64,000 nt of DNA from Pseudomonas sp. CFII64 (GCF_000416235.1 NZ_ATLO01000049.1:248001-312000), one strand, 5' to 3'. Counted from the stretch's first letter, positions 25,783-35,859 are shown. A program made the numbers and translations. The notes: generated by a model from the sequence alone, not told the origin.

Positions 25783-26385
25783 TTAAAACCTCGACCCGCG
25801 CCCCTTCAGGAACTCGATTTCCTCATCCGTCGAAGGGCGGCCGAGGATTTCGTTGCGGTGGGGGAAGCGGCCGAAGCGGGCGATGATTTGCTGGTGGCGC
25901 TCGGCATAGTCGAGGCTTTCTTTGAAGTAGTCGCGGTCGGTGGCGGGCAGGAGCGGGAGCAGTTCGGCGAAACGGGCGACGGCCTGATTTTGCGCGTCGA
26001 TGTTTTCGCTGTGTTCCAGAACCAGATAGATAAAGGTGCGCTGCAGCGGATCGAGCAATTGGTCGCGGCCAAGTTTCAAGCCATGTTCGACCAACGCCTG
26101 AGCGCGGGCATCACCGGCGAAGGCTTTCGGGGTGTCGCGATAAATCATGCGTGGCAGTTGATCGAGCAACAGCACCAGGGCCAGCCAGCCGTCCGGGTTT
26201 GCCACCCATTCGTTCAGACCGCCCGCCGATGCCTTGTCGACCAGATCACCGAAGCGAGCGAGGGCCTCGGCGTCCTGGGCTTTTTTCTTGCCGAACCACA
26301 GCTTGCCCTTGGCCAGCACCACTTCAGTGGCGGTTTCGGCACAACCGAACCACCACTCCAGCAGAGGCAGCCAAGGGGCAATCAT
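25783..26385 (-). CDS. DUF924 family protein
   Basis: A 200-residue alpha-helical cytoplasmic protein of the DUF924 family. The blocks are LEWWFG at the N-terminus, WLALVLLLDQLPRMIYRDTPKAF centrally (residues of about 66-88, the family's most conserved stretch) and FGRFPHRNEILGRPSTDEE near the C-terminus. Some relatives resemble TPR-like repeats; no activity is known. fbp lies just upstream with a 3-nt gap, so the two are probably cotranscribed. Confidence 0.87.
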   Translation of the reverse strand: MIAPWLPLLEWWFGCAETATEVVLAKGKLWFGKKKAQDAEALARFGDLVDKASAGGLNEWVANPDGWLALVLLLDQLPRMIYRDTPKAFAGDARAQALVEHGLKLGRDQLLDPLQRTFIYLVLEHSENIDAQNQAVARFAELLPLLPATDRDYFKESLDYAERHQQIIARFGRFPHRNEILGRPSTDEEIEFLKGRGSRF

Positions 26386-26388
26386 GGT

Positions 26389-27399
26389 TTATTCCTTGTG
26401 GTAGGCCGTAGCGCGCTCGACTTCTTCCTTGGAACCCAGGTAAACCGCGACGCGCTGGTGCAGGCCTTCAGGTTGAATGTCGAGGATGCGTTGATGACCG
26501 TCGGTGGACGCGCCGCCCGCCTGCTCGACCAGGAACGACATCGGGTTGGCTTCATACATCAGGCGCAGTTTGCCCGGCTTTGAAGGCTCGCGGCTGTCGC
26601 GCGGGTACATGAACATGCCGCCACGGGTCAGGATGCGATGCACATCGGCAACCATCGCCGCGACCCAGCGCATGTTGTAGTTCTTCTTCAACGGGCCTTC
26701 TTCGCCAGCCAGCAGCTCGCTGACATAGCGTTGGACCGGGGCTTCCCAGTGACGCTGGTTGGACATGTTGATCGCGAATTCCTGAGTGGATTCCGGGATG
26801 GTGATGTCTTCGTGGGTCAGCACGAAGCTGCCCATTTCGCGGTCCAGGGTGAAGCCTTTGACGCCATCACCCAGGGTCAGCACAAGCATGGTTTGCGGGC
26901 CGTAGATCGCATAACCGGCAGCAACCTGCTCGGTGCCAGGCTGCAGGAAAGCCTTTTCGTTCAGGTGTTCGTTCTGGCTGAGGTATTCATTCGGGCAACG
27001 CAGCACCGAGAAGATGGTGCCGACCGGGGCGTTGATATCGATGTTCGACGAACCGTCCAGTGGGTCGAAAACCAGCAGGTACGCACCTTTCGGGTATTTG
27101 CCCGGGATCTGGTAGGCGTTGTCCATTTCTTCGGACGCCATGCCGGCCAGGTGACCGCCCCATTCGTTGGCTTCGAGCAGGATTTCGTTGGAGATCACGT
27201 CGAGTTTTTTCTGAACTTCGCCTTGTACGTTTTCAGTACCCATGCTGCCGAGCACGCCGCCCAGCGCGCCTTTGGAGACGGCGTGGCTGATTTCCTTGCA
27301 CGCACGCGCCACCACTTCGATCAGGAAACGCAAATCGGCAGGAGTGTTGTTGCTGCGGGTTTGCTCAATCAAATAGCGACTCAGGGTAACGCGGGACAT
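26389..27399 (-). CDS. fbp: Fructose-1,6-bisphosphatase, class I
   Basis: Fbp dephosphorylates fructose-1,6-bisphosphate in gluconeogenesis. The 336-residue product has the metal-binding FDPLDGSSNID at residues 111-121, ASEEMDNA upstream of it and the C-terminal GKLRLMYEANPMSFLVEQAGG active-site signature. The start MSRVTLSRYL at 27399 follows GGAG; a longer frame to 27468 adds an unrelated leader. It heads a probable operon with the DUF924 gene. Confidence 0.96.
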   Translation of the reverse strand: MSRVTLSRYLIEQTRSNNTPADLRFLIEVVARACKEISHAVSKGALGGVLGSMGTENVQGEVQKKLDVISNEILLEANEWGGHLAGMASEEMDNAYQIPGKYPKGAYLLVFDPLDGSSNIDINAPVGTIFSVLRCPNEYLSQNEHLNEKAFLQPGTEQVAAGYAIYGPQTMLVLTLGDGVKGFTLDREMGSFVLTHEDITIPESTQEFAINMSNQRHWEAPVQRYVSELLAGEEGPLKKNYNMRWVAAMVADVHRILTRGGMFMYPRDSREPSKPGKLRLMYEANPMSFLVEQAGGASTDGHQRILDIQPEGLHQRVAVYLGSKEEVERATAYHKE

Positions 27400-27548
27400 G
27401 GAGAGCTCCGAATATGGGGGATAAAAACCCGCGCAGTTTAACGCGAGTGGGGACGTAATACTGCCCATAAGACTGGGTTAACACCCATTGAGTTCACGTG
27501 TTTGCTGAGCGTAGCTGGAAATCGCACATATGTGAGTCCTGCAATGCG

Positions 27549-27602
27549 GTAGGACCGGCTTCAGCCGGGAGGGAGTTTCTCGCGACTCAAGCCGCTCCTG
27601 CG
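27549..27602. repeat. REP-like hairpin between fbp and the DUF3999 gene
   Basis: GTAGGACCGGCTTCAGCCGG pairs with the degraded arm CGCGACTCAAGCCGCTCCTG. It lies 14 bp downstream of the DUF3999 stop. Confidence 0.8.
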
Positions 27603-27615
27603 ATTCGGCGCCGAC

Positions 27616-28998
27616 TCAGGGTTTGGGCGTCGACGCCCGCAGCGTACTCACGGCCATCCAGCCGAGGAAGATCACGCCCAAGACCAGCACTGACCACAGC
27701 CCGACACGCTTCCAGTCAATGCTGGCGGCGGGTTCGGGCTGCGCGGCAACGATGACCGGGGAACCGGCAGGTTCGGCTTTGCCCAGGGTGTTCATTTTTT
27801 GCACGCTGTAATCGGGAATGAGCGTCGACAATGGCAGATTGGCCGCTTTGGCCGCCGGATTGCCGATGGCCAGGGTGAACGGCCCGTTGCCCCGGGCCAG
27901 AAACACAACCTGAGTGGCGCGCACGGCAAAGCGTACGGTTGGCGCTTCGTTGCCCAGGCCGCCGCCACGTTCATCGACTTCCAGTTTCAGTTGGCGAACT
28001 ATCTGGCCGGACAACAGCAGTTCGTCCTGCACCACGTCCTGGCCGTTCTGGGTCAGGCGATACAGCAAGCCGCTGCTGACCGGTTGCCACGCGTCCTGAT
28101 CGCTGCGCCGTCCAGATAGCGTGCCCGGTGCGAGACTGTTGGCCTGGGCGATATCAAATTTCACGCGCTCGACCGGCAACCCGCTGGGCAACTGCCAGAC
28201 ATATTCACCCGGTTTTTCGACTTTGCCGCTGACCGGCGCTGACCAGTTGAGCGGTAATTCCGGGCGCTCGGTGGTGGCGCTGAGCAACTGCGCCGAGGTC
28301 AGGTTCGGCGCCGTCTGCGGTGCGTTCCACAACAAACGCAGATAACGCGCCGAGCGGCCCGGCAAGGCCACTTCGCGCTGTTCGACCAGCTCGTCAGCGA
28401 AGGAAAGACGCGCCACTTGCCCGTCACCCCAGGCCTTCCAGTGTTGCAGGTCGTCGCTGGCTTCGATGCTGAAACGCTGGAAGCCCTCGTGCTCGGTGTC
28501 CCAGTCGATGATCAGCTGTTCCAGCGGTGCCTTGATCGCGCTGGTGTCCAGCAACCAGCCGCGCAGCACTTCTTCGCCCGCCTCGATATCACTTTGCGGC
28601 TGCACCTCGATCACTGTGCCGCTGGCCGTACGCTGCACGCGGATGCCAGGCGCGGTTTCGGTATGGTCGGCGGCGCTGTAGAGCGCAAACCACTTCACGG
28701 CGGTGGACGGCTGGTCTGCAAGCTTTGCGGCCGGACTTAGCGTCAGCGCATAGGCCTGGGGCTGGCCTTCGCTGTTGAACACCCGCAAGTCGCCGAGGCT
28801 GTTCTGGCGCGAATTGAGCTGCACCGCCAGCGGCAGATCGACGCGATACCAAGGGCCTTCGCCGGTCAGCTTCAATGGTGTCTGGCTGGCAAAGTCGCTC
28901 AGGTTTTCCTGGGCGCTGGCCAGCGTCGCTGCCAGCAACGCAGCGCCGAACACGACAGTTTTGAACAGCAGCTGACGACTCACGAACGCGATCCTCAT
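27616..28998 (-). CDS. DUF3999 family membrane-anchored protein
   Basis: A 460-residue protein. A signal peptide (FGAALLAATLASAQ) is followed by a long, probably beta-rich periplasmic region and a C-terminal membrane helix at about 434-455 (GLWSVLVLGVIFLGWMAVSTL). It matches the DUF3999 family, which is uncharacterised. Its ATG overlaps the stop of the DUF2339 gene by 4 bp, so the two are translated together, and this pairing recurs in pseudomonads. A joint envelope role is inferred. Confidence 0.85.
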   Translation of the reverse strand: MRIAFVSRQLLFKTVVFGAALLAATLASAQENLSDFASQTPLKLTGEGPWYRVDLPLAVQLNSRQNSLGDLRVFNSEGQPQAYALTLSPAAKLADQPSTAVKWFALYSAADHTETAPGIRVQRTASGTVIEVQPQSDIEAGEEVLRGWLLDTSAIKAPLEQLIIDWDTEHEGFQRFSIEASDDLQHWKAWGDGQVARLSFADELVEQREVALPGRSARYLRLLWNAPQTAPNLTSAQLLSATTERPELPLNWSAPVSGKVEKPGEYVWQLPSGLPVERVKFDIAQANSLAPGTLSGRRSDQDAWQPVSSGLLYRLTQNGQDVVQDELLLSGQIVRQLKLEVDERGGGLGNEAPTVRFAVRATQVVFLARGNGPFTLAIGNPAAKAANLPLSTLIPDYSVQKMNTLGKAEPAGSPVIVAAQPEPAASIDWKRVGLWSVLVLGVIFLGWMAVSTLRASTPKP

Positions 28999-31868
28999 GG
29001 GTTTTCCGGCTCAGGATTGAGCGCGTCTGGTTTTTCGGTTACCGACGTTTTCGGCGGCAGTGGTGCGAAATATCCCACCACTAATAGCAAAACGCCAACG
29101 CCGATGAACGAGACGATGCGCGCCATGCCGCCTCGATTGCTCAGTTCGACGAAGAACAGCTTGGCGACCACCACGGCGATCAACCCTGCGCCGGCGATCC
29201 AGACTTCGCGTCTGGCGCGCACATGGCCGCCGATCATCAAGGTCAGCGCCATCAGCGTCCAGACGATGGACAGCCCGGCCTGCACTTGCATGGAATCGAG
29301 CAGGCTATGGATATCCCACGGCACGCCTGCCCAGTGATGAGCGCTGCGCGTGACCATGGCGCTGAACAGCACGAACAGCGAGGCGCCCGCTGCGATCAGG
29401 GCGACACGTTGCGCATCGGGTTCGCTCACGCCCAGTTGCGGCAGCCGGGTGCGAGTCCAGACAAATACTCCGAGCAAGGCCAGCAACAGACCAAGTTCCA
29501 GTGGATTGAGCAGCGGAACATACGGCAGCGGATTGGCTGCGCCGTCGCTGAACGCGTTGGCCAGCCAGAACCAGACCAGCATCAGCAGCGCCAACGGCGC
29601 GGCGACCCAGACGCGATACTCTTTCGGATACGCGGCAATCGGCCATGTCCAGCTGCGCGACGAGGTCATCGCCAGCAAATACAGGCTTGGCAGCAGCGCC
29701 CAGCCGAGCCAGCGCCAGGCGTTGTAATGCTCGGACAGCTGCGCCATGGCCCAGCTCAATTCCAGCGCCAATACGCTGATCGCCAGCCAGCAACCCAGGA
29801 TATGCGCCAGGCTCAAGGCTTTGCCGGGCAGCATGTCTGCCAGTCGGCGCAGGGCAATCAGGTGTGCGGCGAGTAACGCAAGCCAGCCGATCCAGGCCCA
29901 GTGGGCGAACGGATGAGCGTTATCCAGCCAGTTGAAGAGCATCAGCACGCCACCGATTGGCGTCAGTGCCAGCGTCAGTTTCGCCAGGCCCGGCCAACGC
30001 AGGCGCAGGGCGATAAGTGTCCAGAGCCCGACGCTGGCGGCCGCAGCCAGCAGCATCCAGGTCGTCAGCAGCTCATCGGGGGAGAAACGCAGCGCCGCGA
30101 CGGTCAGTGACAATATCCACCAGCCGCCACCCCAGAGCATCAGCAGCGGCGCCAGATATTCCGCCCGGAGCGGGCCGGAAACCGTGATACGCAGCACCAG
30201 CAGGGCGCTGATCAAACCCGCCAGGGCGATAATCATCGGCGTCCAGAAGTCGCCATGGGCCAGCAGCGGCGAATACCAGGCGTTCATTTCGTTGAGGAAC
30301 ACCAGTCCGGCGGCGGCTTGCAGCAACAGCCCGAAGATCCGCGCCAGCAGCCGTTGCTGGCGCATGCCCAGCCAGAACACGGCGGCGCCTTCAATGGCCC
30401 AGGCGCAGGTCGTCCATTGCGCGTCCAGGCCCAGCGGAATCGCCAGCGTTGCGAACACCACGCCCAGCGCCAGACAGGTTTCCACCAGCAACAGCGCGCG
30501 TCCCGGCGCACGACCGGCCAGCAAGCGCGCGATGCCCATATAAAGCAGGCCCAAGACCAGAGCGCTGAAGGCTGCACCCAATTCGACGGTCTGCATGAGG
30601 GCGTATTGCAGACCGAAGCCGGCGATGGGCGTGCCGAACAGCAAGGTGCCGTCCACGTAATCGCCCTGACGCCGGGACCAGCGCAGCATGGCGGCGCGGC
30701 TGTCGTCTTGCGGCGCGCTCGGCAGCTCTTGAAGCGTGCGCCGGGCAAACAGCAGGCCGATGGCCAGATACATCAGGAAGAACAACACTAGAAACGGTTC
30801 GGTGCTCCAGAACAGATCCGGCGTGTAACCGCGCAGGCCCCACGCCAGACCGATGCCGAAAGTGCCGAAGAAACCGATCAGGTTCAGCAGGCGCCAGGCC
30901 TTGAACCAGGCGATGGCGAAAATGCCAGCGTTGAGCAAGGCAAAGTAGCTGAACAGGGTTATATGACTGCCTTGCCCTGTGGAAGAGAGGATTGGCGCCG
31001 CGAAACCGCCGAGCGCCGCCGCGCAGGCCAGGGCCAGCGAGTTCTGGGTGATCGCCAGCATCGCGGAAAAGGCCGTCGCCGCCACCAGCAGGACAAACCC
31101 GAGGCTGGGATCGAGCAAACCATGGACTTTCATCGCGCCGAGCACCGTCAGGTACAGCACGCCGATCCCGGTGCCCTGCATCATCAGGGCGAAAGCCCTG
31201 TTGCGCTGGCGCAACCACCAACCCAAAGCTAACAAAGCCAAGGCGCTGGCGGCGACTCCGGCGTAACGGGCTTCAATCGGCACGACCATGCCTTCGGTGG
31301 CATAACGCAACAGAAATGCCAGACCGAGAAACAGCAACACCACGCCGACGCGCAACACGGTATTGCCGCCCAGCAGCCAGTCCCGAGCCTTCTGAATCAC
31401 GGCATCGATGGGGTTAGGGCCGATGGGTTCTGCTTTGGGCTTGGCTTCAGTTGGCGCGGCGCGCGTCAAAGGCGCTGCCGGTTGTGGCCATTGCGAGTGA
31501 GCCTGGGCTTCGTCCGGCAAGTCCCAGATCAGCTCCGGGCCAGCGGATTGCGTTGCGACAATCACGGCGTCTTCGGGCAGCGGCGCAGGGGCCAACGCCG
31601 GTTCGGCTTTGCTGAACGGGGAAGTGGGTGGGAATTCCAGGCGGGTCAGGCGTTGTTGCAGGGATTCGATGTTTTTCTGTGCCGCGTCGAGTTGCTCGCG
31701 TTGCTCCGCCGATTCCTTGCGCAGCTTCGCCACACGCACCGCCAGCCAGGCGGCAAAGCCCAGGGCAATCGCCGCGCTGCTGTTCATCCAGGGAAAAAAC
31801 AGGCCATCGGTCAAAAAGCCCACAGCGCCAAGCCCCACCACCAGCAAGATCCATTGCACGCAGGACAT
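28995..31868 (-). CDS. DUF2339 polytopic membrane protein
   Basis: A 957-residue inner-membrane protein. Two N-terminal hydrophobic segments are followed by a short coiled coil (AKLRKESAEQREQLDAAQKN, residues of about 48-67) and a Pro/Ala-rich linker. Some 20 or more further hydrophobic segments run from about residue 170 to the end. It matches the DUF2339 family, for which no function is established. It is coupled by a 4-bp overlap to the downstream DUF3999 gene. Confidence 0.87.
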   Translation of the reverse strand: MSCVQWILLVVGLGAVGFLTDGLFFPWMNSSAAIALGFAAWLAVRVAKLRKESAEQREQLDAAQKNIESLQQRLTRLEFPPTSPFSKAEPALAPAPLPEDAVIVATQSAGPELIWDLPDEAQAHSQWPQPAAPLTRAAPTEAKPKAEPIGPNPIDAVIQKARDWLLGGNTVLRVGVVLLFLGLAFLLRYATEGMVVPIEARYAGVAASALALLALGWWLRQRNRAFALMMQGTGIGVLYLTVLGAMKVHGLLDPSLGFVLLVAATAFSAMLAITQNSLALACAAALGGFAAPILSSTGQGSHITLFSYFALLNAGIFAIAWFKAWRLLNLIGFFGTFGIGLAWGLRGYTPDLFWSTEPFLVLFFLMYLAIGLLFARRTLQELPSAPQDDSRAAMLRWSRRQGDYVDGTLLFGTPIAGFGLQYALMQTVELGAAFSALVLGLLYMGIARLLAGRAPGRALLLVETCLALGVVFATLAIPLGLDAQWTTCAWAIEGAAVFWLGMRQQRLLARIFGLLLQAAAGLVFLNEMNAWYSPLLAHGDFWTPMIIALAGLISALLVLRITVSGPLRAEYLAPLLMLWGGGWWILSLTVAALRFSPDELLTTWMLLAAAASVGLWTLIALRLRWPGLAKLTLALTPIGGVLMLFNWLDNAHPFAHWAWIGWLALLAAHLIALRRLADMLPGKALSLAHILGCWLAISVLALELSWAMAQLSEHYNAWRWLGWALLPSLYLLAMTSSRSWTWPIAAYPKEYRVWVAAPLALLMLVWFWLANAFSDGAANPLPYVPLLNPLELGLLLALLGVFVWTRTRLPQLGVSEPDAQRVALIAAGASLFVLFSAMVTRSAHHWAGVPWDIHSLLDSMQVQAGLSIVWTLMALTLMIGGHVRARREVWIAGAGLIAVVVAKLFFVELSNRGGMARIVSFIGVGVLLLVVGYFAPLPPKTSVTEKPDALNPEPENP

Positions 31869-31996
31869 CCTTTTCGGTCAGTAGTCGTTCAGGGGCGAAC
31901 GCAGCGGCGCAGTATAGCGGGCTGCGCCGGGGAATGGCGTGATGGGGTTGGCTAAGCCTTGCAGCAATACTCACCTTCACCCGTTGGAGGCTTGCC

Positions 31997-32100
31997 GTAG
32001 GACCGGCTTTAGCCGGGAGAGCAGTTGACGCAAGGCTTGCCGTAGGACTGGCTTTAGCCGGGAGGGCAATTGGCGCCCTCGCGACTAAAGTCGCTCCTAC
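31997..32100. repeat. REP-like array between glgP and the DUF2339 gene
   Basis: Two direct copies (GTAGGACCGGCTTTAGCCGG and GTAGGACTGGCTTTAGCCGG, each preceded by GGCTTGCC) are followed by one inverted arm ending GCGACTAAAGTCGCTCCTAC. It sits 32 bp from the glgP stop. Confidence 0.85.
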
Positions 32101-32132
32101 GGTTGCGGGGGTTGCGGGTTGCGGGTTCGCCC

Positions 32133-34586
32133 TTAATCCAGCGCCTTCCAGATATCGCCCGCGTATTCACGAATGGTCCGGTCCGAGGAGAACCAACCCA
32201 TGCGCGCCGTGTTGAGCACAGCCGAGCGCCACCATTCCTTGGAGTCGTGCCAGTGCGCTTCGACCTTGGCCTGGGCGGCCCAATACGAGTCGAAGTCGGC
32301 GCAGACCAGGAAGCGGTCGTAGGCCATCAGTTGGTCGATCAGGCCCACATAGCGGTTCGGATCATCCGGCGAGAACACCCCGCCACGAATCGCTTGCAGC
32401 ACGTCATTGAGCCGACCGGAAGCCGCCGCTGCGGCATAGGCGCTGAAATCGCCGGTCTGCTTGTGCGCTTCGACTTCCTGAGCGGTCATGCCAAAGATGA
32501 ACATGTGTTCCTGGCCGATCAGCTCGCTCATTTCCACGTTGGCGCCGTCCAGCGTGCCGATGGTCAGCGCGCCGTTAAGGCCGAACTTCATGTTGCTGGT
32601 GCCCGATGCTTCCAGGCCCGCCGTGGAAATCTGCTCCGACAAGTCGGCCGCCGGAATGATGCTTTCCGCCAGACTGACGTTGTAGTTGGGCATGAACACC
32701 ACTTTGAGCAGGCCGCGTACGGTTGGATCGTTGTTCACGGTCCGCGCGATGTCGTTGGTCAACTTGATGATCAGCTTGGCCGAGTGATAACTGGCCGCAG
32801 CCTTGCCGGCGAAGATTTTCACGCGCGGCACCCAATCAGTGCCTGGCTCGGCACGAATGGCCTGATACAGCGCAACGGTGTGGAACAGGTTCAGCAACTG
32901 ACGCTTGTATTCATGAATCCGCTTGACCTGCACGTCGAACATCGCCGCCGGGTTGACCACAATCCCCATGCGTTCATGGATGATCGCCGCCAGGGCGCGC
33001 TTGCTGTGCAGACGCTGATCGGCAAATTGCTTGCGGAACGAGCTCTTGTCAGCGAACGGCTCCAGCTCGATCAAACGCGTCTCGGCATTGTCGAGCACCT
33101 CGTCGCCAAGGGCGTCCTTGAGCATTTCGGTCAGCTTCGGGTTGGCCTGGAACAGCCAGCGGCGGAAGGTAATGCCGTTGGTTTTGTTGTTGATGCGTTC
33201 CGGATACAGCTTGTGCAGCTCGGCGAACACTGTCTTGCGCATCAGTTGCGTGTGCAGTGCCGACACGCCGTTGACGCTGTGGGAACCGAGGAACGCCAGG
33301 TTACCCATGCGCACGCGGCGGCCGTTGTCTTCTTCGATCAGCGACACAGCGCGCAGTACGTCGAAATCATGAATGCCTTTGGCACGCAGGGTGTCGATGT
33401 GTTGTGCGTTGATCATGTAGATGATCTGCATATGGCGCGGCAACATCCGCTCCATCAGGCCCACCGACCAGGTTTCCAGCGCCTCGGGCAGCAAGGTGTG
33501 GTTGGTGTAGGCGAGGGTGCCGACGGTGATTTTCCAGGCGGTGTCCCATGCAATGCCGTGATTGTCGATCAACTGACGCATCAGTTCGGCCACGGCGATT
33601 GACGGGTGTGTGTCGTTCATCTGGATCGCCGCATGATCGGCCAGATCCAGCAGCGTGGCGTGCATGTTCAGGTGGCGACGCAGCAAGTCCTGCAGGGACG
33701 CGGAGACGAAAAAGTATTCCTGGCGCAGGCGCAATTCCTGACCGGCTTCCGTGGCGTCGTTGGGGTACAGCACGCGGGAAATGCTTTCCGCACGCACCAC
33801 TTCGGCGACCGCGCCGAAGTGATCGCCGGCGTTGAAACGCTCAAGGTGCAGATCGCCCACGGCACGGGCGCGCCACAAGCGCAAAGTGTTGACACTCTTG
33901 CCGCGCCAGCCAACCACGGGCGTGTCATAGGCGATGGCTCGCACGGTTTCCGATGGACGCCAGACCTGATGCGATTCGCCCGCGTCATTGAGGACGGTTT
34001 CGACGCTGCCGCTGAAGCCGATGGGGTAAACCACTTCCGGGCGTTCGAATTCCCATGGGTTACCGAAGTCCAGCCAGTTTTCCGTTTGTTCCTGCTGCCA
34101 GCCGTCGACGATCGCCTGACGGAACAGGCCGTGTTCGTAGCGAATGCCGTAGCCGTGCCCGGCAATGCCCAGCGTCGACATGCTTTCCATGAAGCACGCG
34201 GCCAGACGACCGAGGCCGCCATTGCCCAGCGCTGCGTCAGGTTCGAGCAGACGAATGCGCTCAATGTCCACGCCCAGTTCGGTCATGGCCTCGCGAGCGA
34301 TTTCCAGCAAGCCGAGGTTGCTCAGGCTGTCGTACAGCAGACGCCCGATGAGAAATTCCAGCGACAGGTAATAGACGCGTTTCTGTACCTTGCGGTAAAT
34401 CTGCCGGGTGTGGTCCATCCAGTGCTCGACCATGTGGTCGCGAGCGGCCAGTGCCACGGCCTCGAACCAGTCATGCTCAAAGGCATGGTCGGGGTCCTTG
34501 CCCACCGCATAGGTGAGTTTGGCAAGTACAGCGGCGCGGAAAGCAGCCACCTCAGCGTCACGAACGAGTGGTTCCTGAGACATCAA
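32133..34586 (-). CDS. glgP: Glycogen/alpha-glucan phosphorylase
   Basis: GlgP releases glucose-1-phosphate from alpha-1,4-glucans using pyridoxal phosphate. The 817-residue sequence is full length, with the PLP lysine at 667 in EASGTSNMKFGLNGALTIGTLD. GNGGLGRLAACFMES, NDTHPSIAVAELMR and VFMPNYNVSLAE are other family blocks. No other glg gene lies nearby, so it is a stand-alone transcription unit. A strong inverted repeat lies about 65 bp upstream of its start. Confidence 0.96.
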   Translation of the reverse strand: MMSQEPLVRDAEVAAFRAAVLAKLTYAVGKDPDHAFEHDWFEAVALAARDHMVEHWMDHTRQIYRKVQKRVYYLSLEFLIGRLLYDSLSNLGLLEIAREAMTELGVDIERIRLLEPDAALGNGGLGRLAACFMESMSTLGIAGHGYGIRYEHGLFRQAIVDGWQQEQTENWLDFGNPWEFERPEVVYPIGFSGSVETVLNDAGESHQVWRPSETVRAIAYDTPVVGWRGKSVNTLRLWRARAVGDLHLERFNAGDHFGAVAEVVRAESISRVLYPNDATEAGQELRLRQEYFFVSASLQDLLRRHLNMHATLLDLADHAAIQMNDTHPSIAVAELMRQLIDNHGIAWDTAWKITVGTLAYTNHTLLPEALETWSVGLMERMLPRHMQIIYMINAQHIDTLRAKGIHDFDVLRAVSLIEEDNGRRVRMGNLAFLGSHSVNGVSALHTQLMRKTVFAELHKLYPERINNKTNGITFRRWLFQANPKLTEMLKDALGDEVLDNAETRLIELEPFADKSSFRKQFADQRLHSKRALAAIIHERMGIVVNPAAMFDVQVKRIHEYKRQLLNLFHTVALYQAIRAEPGTDWVPRVKIFAGKAAASYHSAKLIIKLTNDIARTVNNDPTVRGLLKVVFMPNYNVSLAESIIPAADLSEQISTAGLEASGTSNMKFGLNGALTIGTLDGANVEMSELIGQEHMFIFGMTAQEVEAHKQTGDFSAYAAAAASGRLNDVLQAIRGGVFSPDDPNRYVGLIDQLMAYDRFLVCADFDSYWAAQAKVEAHWHDSKEWWRSAVLNTARMGWFSSDRTIREYAGDIWKALD

Positions 34587-34648
34587 TGCGACCTCAAGTA
34601 GTCAGACGAATGAAAGATGGGTTGTTTTGACTGTAGGGCGTCTCTCCG

Positions 34649-34675
34649 GTTATTTCCTGAAATTTCGGAAATAAC
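34649..34675. promoter_or_regulatory. Inverted repeat upstream of glgP
   Basis: Perfect 9-bp arms, GTTATTTCC and GGAAATAAC, flank a 9-bp centre containing the palindrome GAAATTTC. It starts 62 bp before the glgP ATG. Its size and symmetry suit a dimeric regulator; no known factor is recognised. Confidence 0.5.
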
Positions 34676-34870
34676 TGGGGAAGCGTCCCACGCTTCGACA
34701 CAAGCTTGACGCTCTGGTTCGCGAACCCATGTAATTGGCTAAACGCTTGCATTGATCGTTCCATGCGTAAGAAAGCCTGTCATGTGACAGCATGAACATT
34801 CACCGTTTCGGGTTTATGATGCCCAACGGCAAATAGATAGAAGCCCTCCAATCGCAATTACGGAGCACCT

Positions 34871-35842
34871 ATGCAGACCTTGTACCCGCAGATCAAACCC
34901 TACGCCCGGCACGATCTGGCCGTGGAGCAGCCGCACGTGTTGTATGTCGACGAGAGCGGGTCGCCGGAAGGTCTGCCGGTGGTCTTCATTCACGGTGGCC
35001 CCGGTGCGGGCTGCGATGCGCAAAGCCGCCGTTATTTTGACCCTAACATGTATCGCATCATCACTTTCGATCAGCGCGGTTGCGGTCGTTCGACGCCCCA
35101 CGCCAGTCTGGAAAACAATACGACCTGGCATCTGGTCGAGGATCTGGAGCGGATTCGCGAGCATCTGGGTATCGATAAATGGGTGTTGTTCGGCGGTTCC
35201 TGGGGCTCGACTCTGTCCCTGGCCTATGCCCAGACGCATCCGGAGCGCGTGCATGCGCTGATCCTGCGCGGCATTTTCCTGGCCCGCAAGCAAGAGATCG
35301 ACTGGTTCTACCAATGTGGTGCGAGCCGCATGTTCCCGGATTACTGGCAGGATTACGTGGCGCCGATCCCGCTGGACGAGCGCGACAATTTACTGGCTGC
35401 TTTTCATAAGCGCCTGATCGGCTCTGACCAGATCGCCCAGATGCACGCGGCCAAGGCCTGGTCCACCTGGGAAGGCCGCGCCGCGACCTTGCGCCCCAAT
35501 CCGCAAGTGGTCGATCGCTTCTCCGAGCCGCAACGGGCGCTGTCCATCGCGCGCATCGAATGCCATTACTTCACCAACCAGTCGTTCCTCGAAGAAAACC
35601 AGCTGATTCGCGACATGCCCAAGATCGCTCATCTGCCGGGCATCATCGTGCATGGCCGCTATGACGTGATTTGCCCGTTGGACAACGCCTGGGAGTTGCA
35701 TCAAGCGTGGCCCAACAGCGAGCTGCAAGTGATTCGCGATGCCGGTCACGCCGCCTCGGAGCCGGGCATCACCGACGCCTTGGTCCGCGCCGCCGCGCAG
35801 GTCGCTCGCCGATTGCTGGATTTGCCGCCTGAAGAGGCGTAG
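34871..35842 (+). CDS. pip: Proline iminopeptidase (prolyl aminopeptidase)
   Basis: Pip cleaves N-terminal proline from peptides. The 323-residue alpha/beta hydrolase has the oxyanion-hole HGGPGAG at 41-47 and the nucleophile elbow GGSWGS, with Ser 110 as nucleophile. The acid sits in HGRYDVICP and the catalytic His in DAGHAASEP. No signal peptide is seen. It is followed on the same strand by a REP-rich gap and dtd. Confidence 0.95.
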   Translation: MQTLYPQIKPYARHDLAVEQPHVLYVDESGSPEGLPVVFIHGGPGAGCDAQSRRYFDPNMYRIITFDQRGCGRSTPHASLENNTTWHLVEDLERIREHLGIDKWVLFGGSWGSTLSLAYAQTHPERVHALILRGIFLARKQEIDWFYQCGASRMFPDYWQDYVAPIPLDERDNLLAAFHKRLIGSDQIAQMHAAKAWSTWEGRAATLRPNPQVVDRFSEPQRALSIARIECHYFTNQSFLEENQLIRDMPKIAHLPGIIVHGRYDVICPLDNAWELHQAWPNSELQVIRDAGHAASEPGITDALVRAAAQVARRLLDLPPEEA

Positions 35843-35859
35843 AGCCCGCATTTGTATCT

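Noticed and set aside
31997..32100. Repeat cluster as a terminator of glgP
   Set aside because: The hairpins match the REP family seen elsewhere and have no T-run, so only a repeat is claimed.
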